In this document: positions 50,549 to 58,739 of the stretch, one piece after another
Layout of the letters: each line of letters opens with the position of its first letter
Numbering within the stretch: position 1 is the first letter of the stretch
Assembly (NCBI GenBank): GCA_938012815.1
Contig: CALLVV010000002.1
Location: 1-64,000, forward strand
Reading direction: 5' to 3'
DNA: 64,000 nucleotides
Source of the DNA: an uncultured Propionibacteriaceae bacterium
GTDB taxonomy: Bacteria; Actinomycetota; Actinomycetes; Propionibacteriales; Propionibacteriaceae
Made by a program: the position numbers and the translations under genes
Notes under the pieces: model-generated
Databases searched by the model: none
Told to the model about the DNA's origin: nothing
Seen by the model: the letters and a program-made list of their open reading frames with translations, nothing else

Positions 50549-51720
50549 CTCTCCTCCTCGGCAACCACGGGAACGGCGAGCCGGACCCGCCAGCCACCCT
50601 CCGGGGTGAGGCCGGCGTCGAGGGTTCCCCCGGCCGTCGCCGCCCGTTCCCGCATCACGTTCAAACCGTTGCCTCCTGAACCGGACTCGCCCGGCCTCTC
50701 GGATGGCCCGTTGACGATGGTCATTTCCAGCTGGCCGGCAACCTGCCCGACGTCCACCCGCAGCCACGCCCCGGGGGCGTGCTGCAGGGCGTTGCTGATG
50801 GCCTGCTGCGCCACCCGGTAGACCGCCATGTCGGCCACCGGGGGCAGCGCGATGCGCGCGGCCGAGAGGGTGAGTGTCGCGTCGACGCCGAGGTCGCGGG
50901 TGGTGGAGACCAGCTCCGGGAGGTCTCGCAGCCCCGCCACGGGTGCGGTGTTCCGGCGCAGCAGCCCCACCACCGACCGCAGCCCGTTGAGGGTTTCCCG
51001 GCTCTGCGACTTCAGCTGCGCGGCGGCCTGTTTGGCGGCTGCGGGGTCGCGGTCGATCAGCCGCCCGACGACCTGGGACTGCACGACGATGCCGGCCAGG
51101 TGGTGGGCGGCGACGTCGTGCAGTTCACCCGCGATCCTGCGGCGCTCGTCGATCAGGACCAGGTCGAGCTGGTGCTGGTGCTCGCGGGCCTCCCAGTCGC
51201 GTTGCTGCTGCACGCGCTGGGTCCGGGCGGCCGACATCGCCCCGCCGAACACCGGCCCCAGGTAGAGGGACAATTTGCTCAGCATGACGGTGATGAGCAT
51301 GATTCCTCCCGTTGGTCCCAGAATCGCCTCCGTCCATCCCAGGTGCAACACATCCCGCACCACGTGGGCCAGCATCTCGCCCAGCGCCAGGAGGCCCATC
51401 AACACGACCCCCCGCGGGAGCGGCAGCCGGAGCCCGATGCCGAACCCGGCGACCGCCTGCGCCAGCATCATGAAGTGAGATGTTTCGGGCAACAGCGCCA
51501 TTATGACCAGCTGCAACCCCCAGACCAGGAGCTGGCACACCACGGGATGGCGCCTCCACCACACCACGACGATCCCTTGCACCCCTCCCACAGCCACCAG
51601 AGCTGCGTGGCGCTCCCAGGGAAGGTCGCTGATAGAAATCAGCAGGACGATTGCAACCACCCCGCATACGATGGCCAGGATCACGTCATTGCGACGGATC
51701 GGGGGCGGGGAGGACATCAT
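50545..51720 (-). CDS. NarL-type sensor histidine kinase (HisKA_3)
   Basis: A 391-residue kinase. The N-terminal half has five or six membrane helices with short loops, so the signal is probably sensed in or at the membrane. The dimerisation domain reads RRRIAGELHDVAAHHLAGIVVQ with the phospho-acceptor His in ELHDV, and the ATPase domain ends GGNGLNVMRERAATAGG. ATG 51720 has GGAAG upstream; an in-frame GTG at 51738 is possible. The class commonly responds to cell-envelope stress, which is only a family tendency. Confidence 0.88.
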   Translation of the reverse strand: MMSSPPPIRRNDVILAIVCGVVAIVLLISISDLPWERHAALVAVGGVQGIVVVWWRRHPVVCQLLVWGLQLVIMALLPETSHFMMLAQAVAGFGIGLRLPLPRGVVLMGLLALGEMLAHVVRDVLHLGWTEAILGPTGGIMLITVMLSKLSLYLGPVFGGAMSAARTQRVQQQRDWEAREHQHQLDLVLIDERRRIAGELHDVAAHHLAGIVVQSQVVGRLIDRDPAAAKQAAAQLKSQSRETLNGLRSVVGLLRRNTAPVAGLRDLPELVSTTRDLGVDATLTLSAARIALPPVADMAVYRVAQQAISNALQHAPGAWLRVDVGQVAGQLEMTIVNGPSERPGESGSGGNGLNVMRERAATAGGTLDAGLTPEGGWRVRLAVPVVAEEER

Positions 51721-51742
51721 GGCGTCATTCTTCCGCACTCGC

Positions 51743-51937
51743 TCAGACGCTGATGTCCCAGGACAGGGCGTTGCTCGTCCAGGACCACCGGGCCATGCCG
51801 AGCAGACCGGCCAGCAGCAGCGACGCCATGACGATCCGAGGCCACCCGGTACGGCGTTTCACGTCGCTCACCAGGTCCATCCCGGCGGGGATGATCGCCG
51901 TCACACCGAGCCATTGGACCGCCTGGACGGGTCGCAC
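51743..51937 (-). CDS. Small membrane protein upstream of the kinase
   Basis: A 64-residue protein with one clear helix (IVMASLLLAGLLGMARWSW) and a Trp-rich end. It starts at GTG 51937 and ends 22 bp before the kinase start on the same strand, so it would be the first gene of the operon. The start has no good ribosome site and the family is unknown. It could be an accessory sensor or the end of a decayed gene. Confidence 0.4.
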   Translation of the reverse strand: MRPVQAVQWLGVTAIIPAGMDLVSDVKRRTGWPRIVMASLLLAGLLGMARWSWTSNALSWDISV

Positions 51938-52311
51938 GCCCCCGGGTCGGCAGCCTCATTTTCACTCCTTTTCAATCACGTCTCCATGCTTGCGGTGCTG
52001 ACATGAAAACCGCTACGCGCCCGGGAAGGAACCCCATCTGCGACCTGCGATGCAAGCAGCTCCTCCCCGACGGACACCACCGGGGGATCCGGATCAACTC
52101 CTCCATCAGGGGCCGTCCCTGACCGCTACCACTCGCCATCGCTGCCGCTCGCGGCGACCAGGCCATCCCGCGCTCCTCACCTTGGCCTTCCACGGTCCTG
52201 GCACATTGGCGAAAGCAGCGACCACATCCCCACCCGACCGTGACGGTTTACCCTCTCGGAGTGGCCCGCATCCACGGATGCTTTGTACACTTTCCCGTAC
52301 AGGAGGTGGCC
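51938..52311. other. Intergenic region, with toxin-antitoxin promoter at its right end
   Basis: 374 bp between divergent units. I see no gene in the left 250 bp. At 52284-52301 TGTAC-N8-GTACA is an inverted repeat directly before the antitoxin ribosome site AGGAGG, a likely autoregulatory operator. Confidence 0.5.
52284..52301 (+). promoter_or_regulatory. Palindromic operator of yefM-yoeB
   Basis: TGTAC and GTACA are separated by 8 nt. YefM-type antitoxins bind hexamer palindromes containing TGTACA, so the two half-copies fit autorepression. Confidence 0.55.
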
Positions 52312-52569
52312 GTGAAGACCATGTCGTACACCGAGTCCCGGGCCAACTACGCGGCGGTCCTCGACGAGGTCGTGAACAATCGCGAGGAGATCGTCATCAC
52401 CCGGGCGGGACACGAACCCGTCGTGATCGTTTCGCTGGAGGAGTACCAGTCCCTTCGCGAGACCGCCTACCTGCTGCGTTCGCCCGTCAACGCCCAGCGG
52501 CTGGCCAGCGCCATGGAACAGCTCGACAGGAACGACGGCACCCTGCACGACCTTCTCGACGACCGCTGA
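52312..52569 (+). CDS. yefM: YefM-type antitoxin (Phd/YefM family)
   Basis: An 85-residue antitoxin. The N-terminal DNA-binding domain reads KTMSYTESRANYAAVLDEVVNNREEIVITRAGHEPVVIVSLEEYQSL, the YefM consensus; the acidic C-terminus (LDRNDGTLHDLLDD) blocks the toxin. It starts at GTG 52312 with AGGAGG 6 nt upstream. It lies one base ahead of the toxin gene. The complex probably represses its own promoter through the TGTAC/GTACA palindrome. Confidence 0.92.
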   Translation: MKTMSYTESRANYAAVLDEVVNNREEIVITRAGHEPVVIVSLEEYQSLRETAYLLRSPVNAQRLASAMEQLDRNDGTLHDLLDDR

Positions 52570-52570
52570 G

Positions 52571-52831
52571 ATGCGGATCTGCTGGGCCGATGAGGCGTGG
52601 GAGGACCACCTTTGGTGGCAGGTCCAGGACCGCCGGACCCTCAAGAGGATCAACTCCCTGATCCGGGACATCGCCCGCAACGGGAACGAGGGGCTGGGCA
52701 AACCGGAGGCACTGCGACACCAGCTCTCCGGCTACTGGTCCCGGCGCATCACCGAGGAACATCGGCTGGTGTACCGGATCACCGACACCGAGATCCAGAT
52801 TGCCGCCTGCCGGTACCACTACGGCCGCTGA
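52571..52831 (+). CDS. yoeB: YoeB-type mRNA interferase toxin (RelE superfamily)
   Basis: An 86-residue ribosome-dependent endoribonuclease. Key features: the basic stretch KRINSLIRDI, Glu in GLGKPEALRHQLSGYWSRRITEEHRLVYR and the C-terminal CRYHYGR, which carries the catalytic His-Tyr end of YoeB. It cleaves mRNA at the ribosomal A site when freed from YefM. In contrast to the broken vapBC at 38 kb, this pair appears intact. Confidence 0.92.
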   Translation: MRICWADEAWEDHLWWQVQDRRTLKRINSLIRDIARNGNEGLGKPEALRHQLSGYWSRRITEEHRLVYRITDTEIQIAACRYHYGR

Positions 52832-52973
52832 GGATCCCTGTTCAGAATTCAACTCACCCGGCTGCGCAGCGCTCAACCCCGATTTGGCCGCCGAATAGCG
52901 GTTTGAGCGCGTTGAGTGTTGCAGAACCGGGGAACATCCTGAAGGCCGGGTCTGTTTCCTGGACGTCAGCGTT

Positions 52974-53053
52974 GGTTTCGACTCGGGCCGCTCGTTCCTC
53001 GCGACCCGGCTCAACCAGCTCCGCAGCGGGGGCACTCACGTGCTGGCTCAACC
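52974..53053. repeat. Dispersed repeat copies
   Basis: GGTTTCGACTCGGGCC, a central CCGGCTCAACC and a terminal ACTCACGTGCTGGCTCAACC lie in the gap between yoeB and msrA, the same elements as at 46.6 and 49.1 kb. Confidence 0.65.
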
Positions 53054-53106
53054 GGCTTCACTGGAATGGTTCCGGCTCCATTCAGTCTCGAGGCAGGCGT
53101 GCCTCG

Positions 53107-53112
53107 TACACT
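53107..53112 (+). promoter_or_regulatory. -10 box TACACT, leaderless type
   Basis: TACACT ends 7 nt before the msrA ATG (53120). Confidence 0.5.
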
Positions 53113-53119
53113 GAATTTC

Positions 53120-53773
53120 ATGGAGATCGATGTCCTCGGGTGGCTGAGCGGCCGCCGGAATCCCCAGCTCGTGACCGCCGACGACGCCCTGCCCGGGCGC
53201 GAGGTCCCGATCCTGGATCCCGTTCCCCGGCACGCGGTTCTCGGGCTGCGACTGGACGAGGTCCCCGAGGGTTGTGAGGTCGCCTATTTCGCGATGGGAT
53301 GTTACTGGGGCGAGGAAAGGCTGTTCTGGACCACCGACGGGGTGGTCAACACCGCCGTCGGGTTCATGGGAGGCATCACCCCGAACCCCACCTACCGCGA
53401 AACCTGCACCGGCCGAACCGGGCACACGGAAACGGTTCGAGTGGTCTTCGACCCGTCGCGCATCGACTACGAGGACTTGTTGAGGATCTTCTGGGAGAAT
53501 CACGACCCGACCCAGGGTTTCCGGCAGGGAAACGACATCGGCACCCAGTACCGGTCCGCGATCTTCCCGGCAGACGCCACCCAGCACGCCGCCGCCGTCG
53601 CATCCCGTGACGTCTTCCAGAACCGCATGACCGAGGCCGGGTTCGGTGAGATCACCACTGAGATCACCAACGACGCCACTTTCTACTACGCGGAGAAGGA
53701 GCACCAGCAGTACCTCCACAAGAACCCGGGAGGCTACTGCCCTAACCACGCCACCGGAGTCAGGTGTGAATGA
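53120..53773 (+). CDS. msrA: Peptide methionine sulfoxide reductase MsrA
   Basis: A 217-residue repair enzyme that reduces methionine-S-sulfoxide in oxidised proteins. The catalytic motif MGCYWGEERLFW carries Cys61, where GCFWG is usual. Downstream GHTETVRVVFDP, NDIGTQYRSAIF and EKEHQQYLHKNPGGYC are conserved MsrA segments. Cysteines near the end (GGYCPN, GVRCE) can act as resolving residues. ATG 53120 follows TACACT by 7 nt, in keeping with a leaderless message. Confidence 0.93.
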   Translation: MEIDVLGWLSGRRNPQLVTADDALPGREVPILDPVPRHAVLGLRLDEVPEGCEVAYFAMGCYWGEERLFWTTDGVVNTAVGFMGGITPNPTYRETCTGRTGHTETVRVVFDPSRIDYEDLLRIFWENHDPTQGFRQGNDIGTQYRSAIFPADATQHAAAVASRDVFQNRMTEAGFGEITTEITNDATFYYAEKEHQQYLHKNPGGYCPNHATGVRCE

Positions 53774-53855
53774 ATGCCGGCCCCGACTTTATCTTCGTCC
53801 AAAAGGATGACGCGGTTCGGGATCTGGGCACTACGATCCGCGCCGCCACCCAAAG

Positions 53856-53861
53856 TAAACT
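53856..53861 (+). promoter_or_regulatory. -10 box TAAACT, leaderless type
   Basis: TAAACT ends 6 nt before GTG 53868, exactly as before vapB. Confidence 0.5.
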
Positions 53862-53867
53862 GACTCG

Positions 53868-54851
53868 GTGAGTCTGCGCCGAGCCATTGTCATCGCGATG
53901 GTTGTGCTGCTCGCAGGATGCTCCTCCACATCGGATCCCGAACCCACCCACACCCCCTCCGTCGCCGCCTCCGAAAGCGCCACCCCGGAACCCAGCCCCG
54001 CCCCGTCGCCGACCGTTGTTTTCCCGGTTCCCATGAACGTCACCCAAGACCTCATCAGGGGCGGTGCCAAACAGATCGTGCGACGCATGATGGAGATCAC
54101 GAACAACCGTCCCGCGCTGAAACTCGACGTCTCCACATCCGAGGTGATCCTCACCGTACTGGACACCGACCAGAAACCTTTCACCCTGCTCTGGCGCTCC
54201 AACCAGATAGCCCCCACGGACTCCGACATCCAATACCTCGGGCAGACCACCTTCCGCCCAACCGACTACCCGCTCGGCAACATCAGTGAATTGTTCGACA
54301 CCGCAACCCGGATGGGCGCCACCGGCGCGGACAAGATCCTGCAGATCGTCGAGCAGCGTCCCGGCGAGGTCTACCTCACCGTCACCACCACCCCCGAGAC
54401 GAAAACCGTGTTCTTCGAGAAGGACGGCACAGCGGTACGCAACCTCGGCTACACCTCCGTTGCGGACCTGACCGACGGCCTCGCCGCCGTCATCTCGGGC
54501 AGCCGCGCCGCGACGCAGATCGGATTCGGACCCAACACCGGATACTGGATCGACCTTCCGGCGAGCAATGGCATAACCGAACGACGCATCCGCTCCGCCG
54601 CCCTGCCCGTGTACACGACCAGACTCAAGGAGACGTCCTCCCTCACACCCTTCGACCCGACCCAGCTCAACGCCCTGGTGCTGGCGCGTTCCATCCAGAA
54701 GTTCAACCTCAACTCCAGGACGGAATGCAGGATCGAGGTGGACAACCGCTACAGGCGAACAACCCCGATCATCCGCTACGACTGCGGCGGCAAGGTACAT
54801 TTCACGGCCCCCGACGGCACCGAGTACACCGAGGAACAGCTGAAACAGTGA
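53868..54851 (+). CDS. Predicted lipoprotein of unknown function
   Basis: A 327-residue exported protein. The signal peptide ends with lipobox LLAGC (Cys about residue 18), followed by a Thr/Pro/Ser spacer (about 19-50) and a mixed alpha/beta body. Two cysteines near the end (TECRIEV, YDCGGKV) may form a disulfide. No family is recognised. It starts at GTG 53868 with the leaderless TAAACT box. It is convergent with the acetyl-CoA hydrolase-type gene; 61 bp separate the two stops. Confidence 0.75.
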   Translation: MSLRRAIVIAMVVLLAGCSSTSDPEPTHTPSVAASESATPEPSPAPSPTVVFPVPMNVTQDLIRGGAKQIVRRMMEITNNRPALKLDVSTSEVILTVLDTDQKPFTLLWRSNQIAPTDSDIQYLGQTTFRPTDYPLGNISELFDTATRMGATGADKILQIVEQRPGEVYLTVTTTPETKTVFFEKDGTAVRNLGYTSVADLTDGLAAVISGSRAATQIGFGPNTGYWIDLPASNGITERRIRSAALPVYTTRLKETSSLTPFDPTQLNALVLARSIQKFNLNSRTECRIEVDNRYRRTTPIIRYDCGGKVHFTAPDGTEYTEEQLKQ

Positions 54852-54912
54852 GGGGGCACACAAACTGGGATGACACGAGCGCCGCCCCGAAACCGGTTCA
54901 GGATGGATTCCC

Positions 54913-56139
54913 TCAGCCGAGCAGCCCCATGCGTTCGGCCTCGGTGCGAAGCGACTCGCGGGCCTCCGGTCTGGCCGCCTCGATCAGACCCATCGCCTGG
55001 TCGCGCTGGGAGGCCCCGAAGACGCGGGCGGTGTTGTGTTCCGTGACCACCCAGGACGGTTGCAGCGACGTCGTGGGTTCCGTGAGTTTCGGCACGATGG
55101 TGGAACGGTTCGCCTTCGGGTGCCACGACTTCAACGCGATGATCGCCTGCCCACCCGGGGAGTGCAGCGCCCCGACGATGAAATCGGCCTGCCCGCCGGT
55201 TCCGGAGATGATGCGGTCGTTGACGCGGGTGGCGTTGACGGCCCCGAACAGGTCAACCTGCAGCGCGGTGTTGATGCTGGTCACCGCCGGTTGCCGGGCG
55301 ATGTTCCCGGGGCTGTTCGTGGTTTCGCAACGCAGTAGCCGCAGCTGCGGGTTGTCGTCGGCCCAGGCGTAGAGCTCCTCGGAGCCGTAGGCGAAGGTCG
55401 CGGTGATGGGGTGGGTCTCGTCGAGGGCACCGGAACGCAGCAGCCCGAAGAAACCATCGGCCATCAGTTCGGTCCACACCCTGAGGCCACGGCTGTTCCG
55501 CAACGCCTGCATCACCGCCTCCGGCAGCGCACCGATTCCGAGTTGGAGTGTGGCGCCGTCGGGCACCATCGCCGCGAGCCTCTCCCCGACCGCCGCGGAT
55601 TCGTCGTCGATCCTGGCCTCGGGCGCCACCGGCACCGGTTCGGCGATCTCGACGGCCAGGTCGATGTCGTCGACCGACAACACCCCGTCGCCGTGGATGA
55701 ACGGGAGGTTCTCGTTGATCTGCGCCACCAGGACCGCGCCGCGCTGTTTCGCGGCGTCGATGGCGCCGGGCAGCACCTGCACCTCGATGCCGAGGCTGAC
55801 CCTCCCGTCGACGACCCGCGAGGTCTGCACCGCGACGACGTCCGGGGGCAGCGAGACACGAAACAGCTGGGGGGTGGTGGACAGCCGCGCCGGGTAGTAG
55901 TCGACGCGGGGATTGCCGCGCAAACCGGACCCGACGAAGGTGGTTTCGATCCGCACCCCCTCGCGTTCCGGCAGCCTGCCGAGCCCGTTGACGATGAACA
56001 ACCGGTACTCGGGGATGGCCTCGTCCAGCAGCCCGAGCAGGGCACGTGGAGTACCAAAGCTGCCCTGGGTGACGATGCGGGGATTTCCGGGCAGCCCGGG
56101 CAGAGCAGCGGCCAGCTGCTCGGGGGCGACGATTCTCAC
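54913..56139 (-). CDS. Acetyl-CoA hydrolase/transferase family protein
   Basis: A 408-residue CoA-transferase fold enzyme. Motifs include VAQINENLPFIHGDG, ATLQLGIGALPEAVMQAL, the GTGGQADFIVGALHSPGG segment and TEHNTARVFGAS. The Glu in the WTELMADGF region is a candidate for the catalytic residue that forms the glutamyl-CoA intermediate. Relatives transfer CoA between acetate, propionate, succinate or butyrate. In a propionate-forming organism succinyl-CoA:acetate transfer is plausible but not proven. It starts at GTG 56139, 7 bp after the metallopeptidase gene. Confidence 0.85.
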   Translation of the reverse strand: MRIVAPEQLAAALPGLPGNPRIVTQGSFGTPRALLGLLDEAIPEYRLFIVNGLGRLPEREGVRIETTFVGSGLRGNPRVDYYPARLSTTPQLFRVSLPPDVVAVQTSRVVDGRVSLGIEVQVLPGAIDAAKQRGAVLVAQINENLPFIHGDGVLSVDDIDLAVEIAEPVPVAPEARIDDESAAVGERLAAMVPDGATLQLGIGALPEAVMQALRNSRGLRVWTELMADGFFGLLRSGALDETHPITATFAYGSEELYAWADDNPQLRLLRCETTNSPGNIARQPAVTSINTALQVDLFGAVNATRVNDRIISGTGGQADFIVGALHSPGGQAIIALKSWHPKANRSTIVPKLTEPTTSLQPSWVVTEHNTARVFGASQRDQAMGLIEAARPEARESLRTEAERMGLLG

Positions 56140-56146
56140 TTCAGCC

Positions 56147-57025
56147 TCACAGGTCCTGGGTGTCGAAGGTGTTGCAGGAGGAAGGATTACCGGAGTCGAA
56201 CCCGATGCTCAACCAGCGCTGCCGCTGCTCGGAGCTGCCGTGGGTCCACGACTCGGGGTTGACGAATCCACCCTGCTGTTTCTGGATGTGGTCGTCACCG
56301 ACGGAACGGGCTGCGTCCGCTATGCGCAGCAGGTCATCCTTGCTGACCGCCTTGATCGGCGAGTTCGAGTCCTTCATGACCTGGTTGAACACCACCCCGG
56401 CGTAGCAGTCGGCCTGGAGTTCGAGCCGCACCTGTGCGGAATCGGCTCCGGTACCGCGCGTGACCTTGCGCATGGTTCCGTCGAGGTTCTGGACGTGGTG
56501 CCCGAACTCGTGGGCGACGATATAGAGCTCAGCCGCATCCCCGCCGGAGGCACCGAGCTGTTTGAGGAGCTGACCGACGTAGGAGTCGTCGATGTAGACG
56601 GTGGAGTCACCGGAGCAGTAGAACGGCCCCATCTCGGTCTGCCCCACCCCGCAGGCGGTGTTGATGGTGCCAAAGAACAGTTTCACCGTGGCGTACTTGT
56701 AGTTCGTTGCCGTTTTCGACCAGTAGCTCTGCAGGACCTTCTCGTAGAGCAGCCAGCGGCATTCGCGGTTGGCGTTGACGTTGACGTCCTTCTGTTTGCA
56801 GTGGTCGAGATCGCTGCCCTGCACCACCGGTTGGGTGTCCTGACCCGACCCGGACCCGAGCAGGTCGGAGACGTTGATGCCGAGCCGTGGGCCGACGAAC
56901 ACGACCAGCAGCATCAGCACCAACCCGCCGACGCCACCGCCCAAGGCCATCCGGCCACCACCCCCACCACCCGAGGCGCGTTGAGTGTGCGAATCGGACA
57001 GGTCCACGCTATCGCGATAGTCCAT
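56147..57025 (-). CDS. Neutral zinc metallopeptidase (YpfJ family)
   Basis: A 292-residue membrane-anchored protein. A Gly-rich cytoplasmic start and one membrane helix (about 31-46) are followed by an outside domain with zinc motif AHEFGHHVQ (His172, Glu173, His176), GTINTACGVGQTEMGPFYC, and LELQADCYAGV, which offers the third ligand Glu. Target peptides are unknown. Its stop lies 7 bp before the CoA-transferase gene on the same strand, so they are likely co-transcribed although their functions seem unrelated. Confidence 0.9.
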   Translation of the reverse strand: MDYRDSVDLSDSHTQRASGGGGGGRMALGGGVGGLVLMLLVVFVGPRLGINVSDLLGSGSGQDTQPVVQGSDLDHCKQKDVNVNANRECRWLLYEKVLQSYWSKTATNYKYATVKLFFGTINTACGVGQTEMGPFYCSGDSTVYIDDSYVGQLLKQLGASGGDAAELYIVAHEFGHHVQNLDGTMRKVTRGTGADSAQVRLELQADCYAGVVFNQVMKDSNSPIKAVSKDDLLRIADAARSVGDDHIQKQQGGFVNPESWTHGSSEQRQRWLSIGFDSGNPSSCNTFDTQDL

Positions 57026-57077
57026 GTGCCACCTCCTCTGACCGGTTCAGCCTAGTGGGATCCGGACGATCAACGCC

Positions 57078-58454
57078 TCAGGACGCCAAGACCCCGCGCA
57101 AGCTCTCGGCGAAATTCCGGGCCTGCACCGGTGCCAGGTCCCCGTACTGCAACAGCAACGCTGGGGGATGGTCACGCATCGCGAAATCCCCCAGCGTCGA
57201 GACCTGGTATCCGGCATCCTCCAGCCGCATCTGCACCACCAGCTCGTCGGCCCTCTCGGGCAGGTGCAACACCAGTTCCGTGCCACTCGGATCGCCGAAG
57301 ATCCGCACATCGGGCACCAGTGTGCCGAGCGCCGTGAGCAACGCCGCCCGACGTTCCCCGAACAACGCGAGTGCCCTGTTGCGGTGCCGATACATGGCTC
57401 CGGAGGACATGTAATGGGCCAGCGCCCGCGCCGAGAAGTCCGAGACCATCGCGACATCCGCGGCGCGCCTGCGGAACTCGTCATCAACCACCAGCCACAC
57501 CAGCCCCAGCTCTGGGGTGATGAGCTTCGAGGAGGAACCGATGTAGATCACCCTCACGCCCTCCCCCGCCATGGAGAACAGCGTCGGCTGGGGAGCATGT
57601 CCGTAGGTGAACTCGGCGTCAAGATCGTTCTCGATGATGACCCCGCCAGTGTGAGCCGACCACTCCAGCAGTTCCCGGCGACGCCCGGCGCTCATCGCGA
57701 CCCCGGTGGGCCACTGCCGTGCCGGGGTGACGTGAACCACCTTGTCGGCACCGGTCAGCATGTCAATCCTGAGGCCTTCCTCGTCCACGGGCACGCAGTG
57801 CACCCGGCAACCCTCGTTGATGAGATGCCGCTGCACCCTCGGATACCCGGGATCCTCGATGGCGACCCCGCGGCCTCGCAGCTCCAGCCCGTGGACGATG
57901 TCCCCGAGCACACTTCCAATGCACGGTCGCAACACGATCCGATCGGATTCCAGCACCATGCCGCGGAAAGAACGCAAGTGATCGCTGAGCGCCTTCCGCA
58001 GGGCCGCGATGCCGTTCGTCATCTCGAATGGATCAATGGCCTCCCGCCAGGCCCGGTTCCAGTCCCGCAGATTGATCACGGAGTTGTCCGCACCCCCGGG
58101 AACGGTCAGGTTCACCGATGGGGCGGACCCGGCCTGGTTCCTGGCCGACGTCTCCCCAACCTCAGGCGGGCAACCCCGCAAAAGGTCCCGCGCGCCCTGA
58201 CTGATGCGGGTGCCGCTGCCCTGCGAGGACGTGACCAGACCCAATCCGCCGAGGGTCTCGTAGGCCTCGACGACGCAGGAACGTGAGACGTCGTACTCCT
58301 CGGCGAATCTTCTGGACGAGGGCAAGGGGTCGCCGTCGGCGAGACTGCCGTCCTCGATCCCGCGTCTGATCGCCGCGACGATGCGATGGGGAATCGGCGT
58401 GATCCCGGGTTCGAGGACCAGGCGCTGCTGAATTGGTAGTGCGGTCCTTGCCAT
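57078..58454 (-). CDS. MocR-family regulator (GntR helix-turn-helix fused to aminotransferase fold)
   Basis: A 458-residue PLP-dependent regulator. The winged helix (about 20-90: IVAAIRRGIEDGSLADGDPLPSSRRFAEEYDVSRSCVVEAYETL) is followed by a class-I aminotransferase domain (about 120-458) with PLP-lysine in YIGSSSKLITPELG and ENDLDAEF, RQWPTGVAMSAGRR. It should bind an amino compound through PLP and control the divergent eut operon; two AAGTGGTCTG repeats lie in the 285-bp gap. A role in ethanolamine sensing is inference; vitamin B6 (PdxR-like) control is the alternative. Confidence 0.88.
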   Translation of the reverse strand: MARTALPIQQRLVLEPGITPIPHRIVAAIRRGIEDGSLADGDPLPSSRRFAEEYDVSRSCVVEAYETLGGLGLVTSSQGSGTRISQGARDLLRGCPPEVGETSARNQAGSAPSVNLTVPGGADNSVINLRDWNRAWREAIDPFEMTNGIAALRKALSDHLRSFRGMVLESDRIVLRPCIGSVLGDIVHGLELRGRGVAIEDPGYPRVQRHLINEGCRVHCVPVDEEGLRIDMLTGADKVVHVTPARQWPTGVAMSAGRRRELLEWSAHTGGVIIENDLDAEFTYGHAPQPTLFSMAGEGVRVIYIGSSSKLITPELGLVWLVVDDEFRRRAADVAMVSDFSARALAHYMSSGAMYRHRNRALALFGERRAALLTALGTLVPDVRIFGDPSGTELVLHLPERADELVVQMRLEDAGYQVSTLGDFAMRDHPPALLLQYGDLAPVQARNFAESLRGVLAS

Positions 58455-58568
58455 GCCAGACAGGCTACCCAGCGGCCGAGTCCCTCGGACCGATTCAACC
58501 CAGACCCACGGGAAACTGGCTCAACGGGGAACATCCGAACCGCCCCACAGGTAACGCGCCATCGCTCA

Positions 58569-58601
58569 AAGTGGTCTGCCGTTTTCGTGCTAAGTGGTCT
58601 G
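58569..58601. promoter_or_regulatory. Direct-repeat operator for the MocR regulator
   Basis: AAGTGGTCTG occurs at 58569-58578 and 58592-58601, on the same strand, 23 bp apart start to start (about two helix turns). Tandem same-direction sites of this type are typical for MocR/PdxR regulators. Confidence 0.65.
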
Positions 58602-58739
58602 GGAAACTTCCTGCAGGATCGGCACCATGTTCCTGTCCGTGGGTGCGCGGGTGACTGTGGGTGGCCTCGTGATACGCGGATGCGAGTGGGATCCCAACGA
58701 GGGATCTGGACAAGGTACGGGACAGACACAGGAGTCGCA

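Noticed and set aside
51972..52193. 73-codon minus-strand ORF upstream of yefM
   Set aside because: No ribosome site, mixed Arg/Pro/Ser composition and no recognisable motif.
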